Translations under genes and position numbers: made by a program | Notes under the pieces: generated by a model | Told to the model about the DNA's origin: nothing | The model's database searches: none | Seen by the model: only the letters and a program-made list of their open reading frames with translations | Source of the DNA: JAMOQA01 sp964420365 | Lineage (GTDB): Bacteria > Acidobacteriota > Polarisedimenticolia > J045 | Direction of reading: 5' to 3' | NCBI GenBank assembly: GCA_964420365.1 | Contig: CAYQTA010000114.1 | Location: 62,001 to 126,000 of the forward strand | Length of the DNA: 64,000 nt | Shown here: in pieces, positions 17,501-25,200 of the stretch | How the letters are laid out: every line of letters starts with the position of its first letter | How positions within the stretch are numbered: the first letter of the stretch is position 1

Positions 17501-18028
17501 GACGACCTGGACGACGGCTTCCGGCCGGTCGAGCCGGCACACCGCGGCTGGCGCCTCGGGGGGAAGGGACAGCGCGGCGAGGAGCTCGACCGGGGCCTGC
17601 CGGTGGCGCTCCTGGCCCGGCCGGTCGACCGCTGGTCGCGGGGCAACCTGCCCACCGCGTGGGGGCGGTACCGCCACACCTGGGCCTTCCGGGCGGCGGG
17701 AGGAAGGGACGTGCGGGCGGAGTTCACCGCCGCGCTGCCCCGTGCCGGGCGATGGACCCTCGAGTTCCACGTGCCCCCGGCCCGCCTGCTGGGTGCCGCC
17801 GCGCCGTTCGGCGACATGCACTTCGAGGTCGTTCCCGGGGAGGGCGAGGGAAGAAGCACCCTCGTCGCGAAGGGAGCGATCGGTGACGGCTGGAACCGCG
17901 TCGACGACTTCGACCTCCCCGCGGGACCCGTGACCGTGCGAGCATGGGGAGAGGATGCGAAGACGCTCCTGTTCGCCGACGCGATCCGGTGGGTTCCCGT
18001 CGAGGGGACGCCGGGGGAGGAACGATGA
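14564..18028 (+). CDS. ABC-2 type permease with degenerate M1-like and golvesin-like domains
   Basis: 1154 residues. About 1-245 forms an ABC-2 type permease with six hydrophobic helices; a seventh helix at 264-283 leads to a large extracytoplasmic region. Residues about 300-900 resemble the M1 aminopeptidase-like domain found attached to some ABC-2 permeases (YPFRSLSLVEVP near 566), but no HExxH zinc motif is visible, so peptidase activity is doubtful. The C-terminus (about 976-1154) reads like the golvesin/xanthan-lyase C-terminal beta domain: VVVDDLDDGF, YRHTWAFRA, a carbohydrate-binding-like sheet and the closing FADAIRWVPV. Its 4-bp overlaps with both neighbours place it firmly in the operon. 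Substrate unknown. Confidence 0.7.
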   Translation: MIDLRAVLAMARTEATLTRRLVRYWIFLVLSSLVGLALVLYYGFLHRQFSAWSGTVALINPRYLVGAWGGHFVLVFLVGVALLSLDVRARDRRERVAEVLDSRPATNLEMLLGRWIGTLAACWIPTVLVAGLLWSVGWLLGSPVEPWSLAGFLLLMALPAYGFVLALGYLLGALIPYRLVSGVLLLGVLLFSILTMVTLLPVWLAPIADLSGMFSVGFPSDMLPALVEGRGWLLRGSWFLLALGLVGLAAAVHPRLDSVPRGRPLAAGIAFLVAGGALLGGTVHLRHGDLLVTRQWKASQGALADEAFPRLVEVRGRVGIDPGRELALDLSTTLVAPRGTDLPHLVLALNPGVRVSTIEEPGSGALSFDQHDGLVVVERPLPAGERVTLHLVAAGRPDTRYGYLDAVLEPLEVTGREANVYLLGHDKSVFDRRWVVLLPGTSWLPRAGTDVGRSDPAARPPDFARIDLVVEVPEGWLVAGPGRREELEGAPAGRARFRFAPPVPVRDVALAAGPFIRRSIEVEGVTLEALFAPGHERNLDLFADAVPELSRRIGAILRDARELGFGYPFRSLSLVEVPYRLRIYGGGWQLGPVFGQPGIVFVRESTFPTARFDVKFRDVAALEKQEGGIGAAKVEWLARFFENDFSGGNVFLLAPRSFLAAVTGGSGKEAVPLEFVLDRLAVRSLTGRTGYFSAHAFGGDFSGAIGGVIARWFLERHSGKSFAEVAIGALVSRPSVWEAILARPLVDLEPREDPKRAVDALVLKGSAMARSLVDRLGPRGTARLLGALRERALGRPFTLDDALAAAAKAGVEDPAAEFHLWLEETRLPGFVAERARVVRLPDDADGSPRWQVTFVLRNDEEAPGMVRVRWGVETRQAAVSRRSGGVTVRVGISGEAEALGPGEGSLGPFLVGGHEARRIGFVLDRPPGWIRVEPYLSLNRGSFAVSWSRPDPDRIVREEPFEGVEPVPWRPPATGAVVVDDLDDGFRPVEPAHRGWRLGGKGQRGEELDRGLPVALLARPVDRWSRGNLPTAWGRYRHTWAFRAAGGRDVRAEFTAALPRAGRWTLEFHVPPARLLGAAAPFGDMHFEVVPGEGEGRSTLVAKGAIGDGWNRVDDFDLPAGPVTVRAWGEDAKTLLFADAIRWVPVEGTPGEER

Positions 18029-19128
18029 CGGTGAAGTGCGTTGCGCGCGGCCGTGGCTGGACGCCTGCCGGGGCGTCTCTCGTCCTGCTGCTCCTCGTGC
18101 TGGCGGGTTGCGCCGGCCGGGAGCGTGCCCCCGAGGTGGAACTCCGTGTCCCGGTGTCGGTCGCCCCGGTCGGAACGGGCACGGTGGAGGACGTGATCGT
18201 CGCGACCGGCACCCTGCGCACCGCGGAGGTCGCCACCCTCCGCGCCGAGACCCCGGGCGTCCTGGTCTTCGGCAGGAACCACGAGGGGCGACGCTGGCGG
18301 GAGGGGGACCGGGTACGGTCCGGCGACCTGGTGGCGGAGATCACCGGCGAGGACGTCCGCGTGCAGGCGCGCACGGAGGCGACGCGCCAGCGGTACGAGG
18401 CGGCGCTCCGCGACTACGAGTCGAAGAAGCGCCTCTTCGAGGCGGGCCTGATCGCGGAGCTGGAGCTGGAGCAGGCGGAGGCGACCCTCGCCGAGGCGAA
18501 GATCGCCTGGGAGCAGAGCCGGGTAACGGAGACGAAGGCCCGGATCGTCTCCCCCCTCGACGGCGTGATCCTCGAGATCGCCCGGGACCGGAAGGGAGAC
18601 ATCCTGGCCGATGGCGTCCGGGTCGAGGCGGGAATCACGGTCGCGCGGATCGCGCCGGTGGACACCCTCCTGGCCGACGTGGACCTGGTCGGCCCGGACA
18701 TCCGCCGGGTGCACGTCGGCCAGGAGGTCCGCATCCGGTACCGGGCCTGGGACGACCGCTCCTTCCGGGGACGCGTCCTGCGCCTCGCCCCGGAGGTCGA
18801 CCCGGAAACCAGGACCTTCCGCGTGGAGGTCGCCGTCGCGAACCCGGACCGCGTCCTGCGCCCGGGCATGTTCGTCGAGGCGCGGATCCTCGTCGAGCGA
18901 CGAGAGAACGTGCCGGTCGTGCCCCGGGAAGCCGTCGTCGAGCGGGCGGGACGCAAGGTCGTCTTCGTGCTCGACGGCCGGCGCGTCGCCGCGCGCCCGG
19001 TGCGGCTCGGGCTCGGGGACGACGAGATCGTCGAGGTGGTCGATGGTGTCCGGCCCGGGGAACGGATCGTCGTCCGGGGACTCGAGACGCTGACGGACGG
19101 AACGCCGGTCCGCGTCACGGAGGGCTGA
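18025..19128 (+). CDS. RND/HlyD-family periplasmic adaptor lipoprotein
   Basis: 367 residues; the signal peptide ends in the lipobox VLAGC (Cys29), so the adaptor is anchored to the inner-membrane outer face. Then follow a beta-barrel/lipoyl half (GVLVFGRN...GDRVRSGDLVAEI), a helical hairpin (about 110-170, rich in E/A/R), the second lipoyl half (ARIVSPLDGVILEI) and a C-terminal membrane-proximal domain (VPREAVVERAGRKVVFVLDG). This is the standard membrane fusion protein that links an RND or ABC pump to an outer-membrane channel. No TolC-like gene is in the operon. It overlaps the preceding gene by 4 bp and lies 4 nt before the first RND gene. Confidence 0.92.
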   Translation: MTVKCVARGRGWTPAGASLVLLLLVLAGCAGRERAPEVELRVPVSVAPVGTGTVEDVIVATGTLRTAEVATLRAETPGVLVFGRNHEGRRWREGDRVRSGDLVAEITGEDVRVQARTEATRQRYEAALRDYESKKRLFEAGLIAELELEQAEATLAEAKIAWEQSRVTETKARIVSPLDGVILEIARDRKGDILADGVRVEAGITVARIAPVDTLLADVDLVGPDIRRVHVGQEVRIRYRAWDDRSFRGRVLRLAPEVDPETRTFRVEVAVANPDRVLRPGMFVEARILVERRENVPVVPREAVVERAGRKVVFVLDGRRVAARPVRLGLGDDEIVEVVDGVRPGERIVVRGLETLTDGTPVRVTEG

Positions 19129-19132
19129 CGCC

Positions 19133-22100
19133 GTGGAGGCCCTCTCCCGGTTCGCGGTGCGGCGGCCGGTGGCGGTCACCGTGCTCGCCGCGGCCGTCGT
19201 CCTCCTGGGCCTCGTGGCCGTGGGCCGCCTGCCGGTGGACCTGCTGCCGGACCTCGAGAGCCCGACGGTCGTCGTCTCGCTGCGCGCCGGTGACCGCCCG
19301 CCCCTCGAGATGGAACGCCTGTACGGGGAGCAGCTCGAGCGCCGCCTGTTCACGGTCCAGGGCATCCGGGACGTGACGCAGGTGGCCCGGACCGGGCGGG
19401 TCGTCGCGACGGTCACGTTCTCGTGGAACACCGACATGGACCTCGCCCTGGTCGAGGTCCAGAAGGCGGTCGGGCCCCTCGAGGCGGACCCCGAGGTCGA
19501 CGAGCTGGTCGTCCGGCGGTTCGACCCCCGGCAGGCGCCGATCCTCGAGGTCGGCATGCTCGGGACCGCCAAGGGTGGACCGGGCCTCGTCGAGCTGCGC
19601 CGCCTCGCGCGGCGCCAGGTGGCTCCCGCCCTCGAGCGCCTTCCCGGGGTGGCCGAGGTGCGGGTCCTCGGGGGGCGCGAACCGGAAGTCCGGGTCGAGG
19701 TCGACCCCTACCGGATGGAGAGCTGGGATCTCGATCTCGGGACGATCGCCTCGCGGCTCCGGTCGGCGAACGTGGACATCGACGCCGGCACGCTGGAGGA
19801 GGGAGACACCGTCTACGTCGTCCGCGGGATCTCGCGGTTCCGCGACCTCGAGGACCTGCGCCGGGTCGTTCTCGCCTTCCGCGGCGATGCGACGGGTCGC
19901 CGGGTCCCGGTCCGGCTGCGGGACGTCGCCCGCGTCCGCTGGGGCGAGCAGGAGATCACCCACCTGGTCCGGGTGAACGGGCGAGAGGGGGTGGCCCTCC
20001 AGGTGTACAAGGAGGCCGGGGCGAACACGGTCGCCGTCAGCCGGGAGGTCCAGCAGGCCCTCCGCCGGGCGGGGCGCGACCTCCCCCGGGTCCGGTTCAC
20101 CGTCGTGGCCGACGAGGCGGACTACGTGCAGCGGGCGATCCGCGACGTGGAGAGCGCGGCCCTCGTCGGGATCGTCCTCGCGGTCCTGGTGCTGGTCGTC
20201 TTCCTGCGGTCGGCGGCCCCGACGCTCCTGGTCTCCGCGGCCGTGCCGGTCTCGCTCCTGGCGACGCTCTTCCTGATGGGGCTCGCGGGAGAGTCGCTGA
20301 ACATCATGACCCTCGGTGGGCTCGCCCTGGGGGCCGGCATGCTCGTCGACAACGCGATCGTCGTCGTCGAGGCGATCTGGCGGCGGCTCGCCACGGGGGC
20401 GGATGCGGCCGAGGCGGCGACCCGTGGAACCGGCGAGGTCGCCGGGGCGATCGTCGCGAGCACGCTGACCACCTGCGTGGTTTTCGTGCCGATCTTCTTC
20501 CTCCGCGGCTTCGCCGCGCGGCTGGTCGGCGGCCTCGCGTTCACCGTGGTGGTCTCGCTGCTCGCCTCCCTGGGGGCGGCGGTACTCCTCGTACCGGCGC
20601 TGGCGCGGTGGTTCCTGCCCCGCCGCCGTGCCCGGGGGTTGGATCCCGGGGCCGCCGCGGTGACCCGTCTCGTCGGTCGTCTCCTCGCGCACCCCCTCCT
20701 CGTCGTCGGGCTCGCCGTCGTCCTCTCGGGCCTCTCGGTCCTGGTCCTGCGCTCCCTCGGCACCGAGCTGCTGCCGCCGGCGGACCCCGCGCAGTTCTCC
20801 GCCAGGCTGGTCGGGCCGCCCGGCCAGGGCGTTCGGGCCACGGCGCGCGCCGTCGAGGTCCTCGAGGAAATCCTCGGCGAGGCGGCGGGGGAGCACCTCG
20901 CGGGCACGCTCGCCGAGGTCGGGCGCGTCCCGGAGGATGACCGCCTGGTGCGGGAGGAACAGGCCGAGGAGAACACGGCCCGGCTCGTGGCCCGCCTGGA
21001 TCCCGCCGGGCCCCGCGCGCGGGAGGTGATCGCCGCGAGCGCGCCCGCCATCGCCCGGCTTGCCGGGCAGCAGGTCGGCTGGGAGCTCGGGGGAAGCGGC
21101 ATCGCGCGGACGCTCGGGACCAGCGGTCCTCCGATCGTCGTCGAGATCTCGGGGCTCTCCCTCGCCGAGATCCGCCGGGCGGCCGCCGCGCTCGCCGAGG
21201 CAATCGCCGCCCGGGACGAGCTGTGGAACGTCCGCTCCTCCCTCGAGGGGGGACCGCCGGAGATCCTGGTCCGGATGGACCCGGGGCTCGCCGACGCGCT
21301 CGGCGTGTCCCTCCAGCAGGTGACCGACACGCTGTCCGCAGCCCTCGACGGAAAGCGCGTGACGACGTTCGTCGAGGGCGACGAGGAGCGGGACGTGGTC
21401 CTGTGCGTGCCCGGTGTCCCCCGGGAACGTCTCGGCTCGCTCGTCCTTCGCCTGCCCGGCGGCGGCAAGGTCGCGCTGGCCGACGTCGCGACCCTCGAAG
21501 AAAGGGCGGGGGAGAGGGAGATTCGTCGCCGCGACCAGCGGCGCATCGCCCTCGTGACCGCGCGCGTCCGACCGGGCGTGGCCACGCCGCGGGCCCGCGA
21601 GGCGGTGCGCGACGTCCTCGCGGAGTTCCCATTTCCGCCGGGGATCCGGGCGCGCCTGGCGGGCGAGGAGGAGGAACGCGCCCGGACCATGCGGGAACTC
21701 GCCCTCGCGCTGGCCCTGGCCGTGCTGCTCGTCCTGATGGTCCTCGCCGGCTCGTTCGAGTCCCTGGTCCACCCGCTGACCGTGCTCGCGGCGATCCCGC
21801 TCTCCCTCGTCGGCGTGGCGGCGGTGCTCGGCCCGGCGGGTCGCCCGATCGGCGTGATGGCGCTCCTCGGGCTCGTCCTCCTCGCGGGCATCGCGGTGAA
21901 CGACGCGATCCTTCTCGTCGCCACCGCCCGCCGGCTGATCGCGGACGGCGTTCCCCGGCGCGAGGCCCTCGCGCGTGCCGCCGGGATTCGCTGGCGTCCG
22001 ATCCTGATGACGACCGCCACGACGGTGCTGGCGATGGTGCCGCTGGCCCTCGGCTCGGGCGCCGGCGCCGAGCTCCGGGCCCCGCTCGCGATCACGGTGA

Positions 22101-22216
22101 TCGGCGGACTCCTCGCCTCGACGACGGCGTCCGTCCTCGTCGTTCCCTGTCTCTACCTGGTGCTCGACCGGCTCGCGCACCCGCGCCGGGGGCCGGGGGA
22201 GGGAGACGGGCGATGA
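19133..22216 (+). CDS. RND efflux permease (AcrB/HAE-like)
   Basis: 1027 residues, the usual length for a hydrophobe/amphiphile efflux RND pump, with a helix at 12-32, a large periplasmic loop, six helices in the middle, a second loop and six more helices. TM4 carries GMLVDNAIVVVEA (Asp406, Asn407 where AcrB has Asp-Asp) and TM10 carries NDAILLV (Asn923, Asp924), so the proton-relay set differs from AcrB. Starts with GTG (no ATG nearby) 4 nt after the adaptor; ends overlapping the next gene by 4 bp. Likely forms a homotrimer or a heterotrimer with the RND part of the next protein, as in MdtBC-like pumps. Confidence 0.93.
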   Translation: MEALSRFAVRRPVAVTVLAAAVVLLGLVAVGRLPVDLLPDLESPTVVVSLRAGDRPPLEMERLYGEQLERRLFTVQGIRDVTQVARTGRVVATVTFSWNTDMDLALVEVQKAVGPLEADPEVDELVVRRFDPRQAPILEVGMLGTAKGGPGLVELRRLARRQVAPALERLPGVAEVRVLGGREPEVRVEVDPYRMESWDLDLGTIASRLRSANVDIDAGTLEEGDTVYVVRGISRFRDLEDLRRVVLAFRGDATGRRVPVRLRDVARVRWGEQEITHLVRVNGREGVALQVYKEAGANTVAVSREVQQALRRAGRDLPRVRFTVVADEADYVQRAIRDVESAALVGIVLAVLVLVVFLRSAAPTLLVSAAVPVSLLATLFLMGLAGESLNIMTLGGLALGAGMLVDNAIVVVEAIWRRLATGADAAEAATRGTGEVAGAIVASTLTTCVVFVPIFFLRGFAARLVGGLAFTVVVSLLASLGAAVLLVPALARWFLPRRRARGLDPGAAAVTRLVGRLLAHPLLVVGLAVVLSGLSVLVLRSLGTELLPPADPAQFSARLVGPPGQGVRATARAVEVLEEILGEAAGEHLAGTLAEVGRVPEDDRLVREEQAEENTARLVARLDPAGPRAREVIAASAPAIARLAGQQVGWELGGSGIARTLGTSGPPIVVEISGLSLAEIRRAAAALAEAIAARDELWNVRSSLEGGPPEILVRMDPGLADALGVSLQQVTDTLSAALDGKRVTTFVEGDEERDVVLCVPGVPRERLGSLVLRLPGGGKVALADVATLEERAGEREIRRRDQRRIALVTARVRPGVATPRAREAVRDVLAEFPFPPGIRARLAGEEEERARTMRELALALALAVLLVLMVLAGSFESLVHPLTVLAAIPLSLVGVAAVLGPAGRPIGVMALLGLVLLAGIAVNDAILLVATARRLIADGVPRREALARAAGIRWRPILMTTATTVLAMVPLALGSGAGAELRAPLAITVIGGLLASTTASVLVVPCLYLVLDRLAHPRRGPGEGDGR

Positions 22217-25200
22217 CCCTCCTCGGCCTCCCGGTGCGGCGCCCGGTGGCCACCGCGATGATCTTCTGCGCCCTCGTCCTCCTCGGGGTGGCGGCGATCA
22301 CGGTGATTCCCGTGGAGCTGCTGCCCCCCCTTTCCGGGGAAACGCTCTGGGTGAACTTCTCGCGCCCGGGGAGCGAACCGGAGGTCGTCGAGCGCGAGCT
22401 GCTGATTCCCCTCGAACGGCGGGTCCTGGAACTCCGGGGCGTGCGCGAGACCCGCGGGCGGATCGAGGGTTCCTGGGGCAGCCTGCAGGTCGTCTTCGAG
22501 CAGGGAACCGACGTCAAGGTCCGCCAGCTCGAGCTGCAGCGGATCGCCGCGGAACTGGCCCGCTCCCAGCCGCGGGGCACGTCGGTGGACGTCAACGCCT
22601 TCGACCTCTCGGAGATGAGCCGCTTCGTGCTCGTCGCCACGGTCTCGGGCGGAGACGACCCGGTGGCCCTCCGGCACCTGGTCGAGACCGAGATCGCTCC
22701 CCGCCTCGAGGCGGTGCCGGGCGTCGCCCGGGTCCGCGTGATGGGGGCGGCGCCGCGCCAGGTGACCGTGACTCTCGACGAGGACCTTGCGGCCAGCCTG
22801 GGGGTCGACCCGGACCGCGTCCGGGCGGCCCTGGCCCGCGCCTCCGCGCGGCTGGCCTGGGCGGGCACGCTGCGGGCCGGCACGGAGCGCCGCGCCGTTC
22901 TCGTCGATGCCCGGCCCCGGGGGCTCGTCTCCCTGCGGCAGGTGCTGGTCGACCCGCGACGCGGGGTCCGCCTCGGCCATGTCGCCCGGGTGGAGATGGG
23001 CGCGGGGCGGCGGGAAACCGCCTTCCTGGTCGATGGACGCCCCGGGGTGGGGCTCGTCGTCTTCAAGGACGAGGAGGCGAACCTGGTGCGCGTGGGGCGC
23101 GACCTCCGGACCAGGATCGGCGTGCTCGAGGACGAGTTCGCGCCGCGCCGGATCCGCTTCCACGTCGGCACCGACGCGGCGAAGATGGTCGAGGACCAGC
23201 TCCACCGGCTCGAGCGCCTGGCGGCCGGGGGCTTCCTCGTCGCGCTGGTGGTGCTGTTTCTCTTCCTGCGCCAGTTCCGTGCCGTCCTGGTCGTGGCGAT
23301 CGCGGTCCCGGTCAGCCTGCTGCTCGCCCTTGCCGGCCTCTACCTGCTCGGCGACTCGCTGAACCTCGTCACCCTGTTCGGCCTCGCGGTCGGGATCGGG
23401 ATGCTGGTGGACAACTCGATCGTCGTCCACGAGGCGGTCCAGCGGCGGCTCGAGCGGGGCGACGACGAGGACGCCGCGGCGCTCGGGGGCGTCCGGCGCA
23501 CCGTCCGCGCCATTCTCGCGGCCAGCGCGACCAACGCCGTCGTCTTTCTTCCCCTGGCGTTCCTCGACCTGGGCGACTCGATGGTGCGGTCCCTCCTGGG
23601 ACTGGTCGCCGTGGCGATCCTCCTCCCGCTCCTCGGCTCCGTGCTGGTCGCGGTGGGCCTCGTTCCCCTGCTGGCGCGCCACCTGGCCGCACCCGCGGCC
23701 CGGGCCCGCCTGGCGGCCCTCAGGGAACGCCGCCGCCGGTTCGCGGGCCGTTTTCCCCCCGATCGCATCCGCGAGCTGTTCTCCGCCCTCATCTCCGTCT
23801 CCCTCCGGCGGCCCGCCCGCTGGCTTGCCTGGGCCCTTCTTGCCGTCCTCCTGACGGTGGTCCTCGGGATCCCCCTCGTGGTCGTAGGGAGCGCCGGCGG
23901 CCGCCAGGCCGCCCGGGCGGACCAGGTGCGGATCCGCGTCGAGTTTTCCCGCGGGCGTCTCCCGATCGCCAAGGCGACCGGGATCCTTGCCCGCCTGGAC
24001 GATGCCGCGCGCCGCGTGCCGGGCGTCGAGCGGACCGAGGCGATCGTCGACGAGGAAGGGGGAACCCTCACCGTGCGCTTCGTTCCCGAGGAGCGGCGCC
24101 CCCCGGGACCGCTCGCGGCACGGGTCCGGGAAGCGGTCGAGCGGGAGGCACGCGCCATCGGCGGCGTGCGGACGTGGGACGCGGACAGCGGCGGGGGCCG
24201 GGGAGGCCGGGGCGATCCCGGAAGGCGGCTCCTCGGCGCGGCTCCCCGGGAGATCACCATTTCGGGCCCGGACGCCGAGCGGCTCGTCCGGATCGGGGAC
24301 GCGATCGCGGTCCGCCTCCGTGCCATCCCGGAGGTCTCCTCCGCCTGGACCGACGTCCGCGACCGCCGGCCCGTGCTCGACGTGCGACCCGACCGGCTGA
24401 CCCTCGAGGCGATGGGCCTGACGCCGGACCGGGTCCTGCCCGTCCTCGGGACGGTCCGGAGGGAGGGCGTCCGGATGACGACCGGGTGGATCCTGCCGGA
24501 CGGGCGCGAGATCCCCCTCGTCCTCGTCGGCCGGGAGCGCCCGCGCAGCCGCGTCGTCCGCCAGCTCGGCGCGATTCCCGTCCCGACACCGGCGGGTCCG
24601 CTCCCCCTGCGGGCTCTCGCCACCATCCGCCGCAACCCGGGGCCGCCGCCGATCGTGCACCACGACGGCCGCCGCGAGATCGCCGTCCGGTGGAACTACC
24701 GGTGGGATGCCCCGACCTCCGGCGAGGCGCGGCAGGCCCTCGAGCGGCGCGTCCGCGACGCCGTGCGGCACGTCCACCTGCCGCCCGGTTACGCGCTGGA
24801 CACGGGCGAGGAGGAGGCGTCTACCGGCTGGTTCCGGAAGGTCCTGGTCCCGGTGGTTCTGCTGCTCTACGCCGTCCTCGCCATCACGTTCGAGTCCCTG
24901 ACCCTCCCGGTTCTCGTGCTGGTCTCCGTTCCCCTGACGCTGGTCGGCGCCGTCTGGGCGCTCGTCTTCACCGGTCTCCCCGCGGACATGATGGGACTCT
25001 TCGGGGCCCTCGCTCTCCTGGGGCTCACGGTCAACCCGGCGATCCTGCTGGTCGACCGGATGCAGCAGCGGGCGCGGGCGGGGCGATCCTCGGCGGCCGC
25101 GGCCTTCGCCGCCGTGCGCGAGCGGGCGCGGCCCGTCCTGATGACGACGGCGACGACCGTCGCCGGGCTGTGGCCGATGGCGATCCCGACCGGGCGGGAC

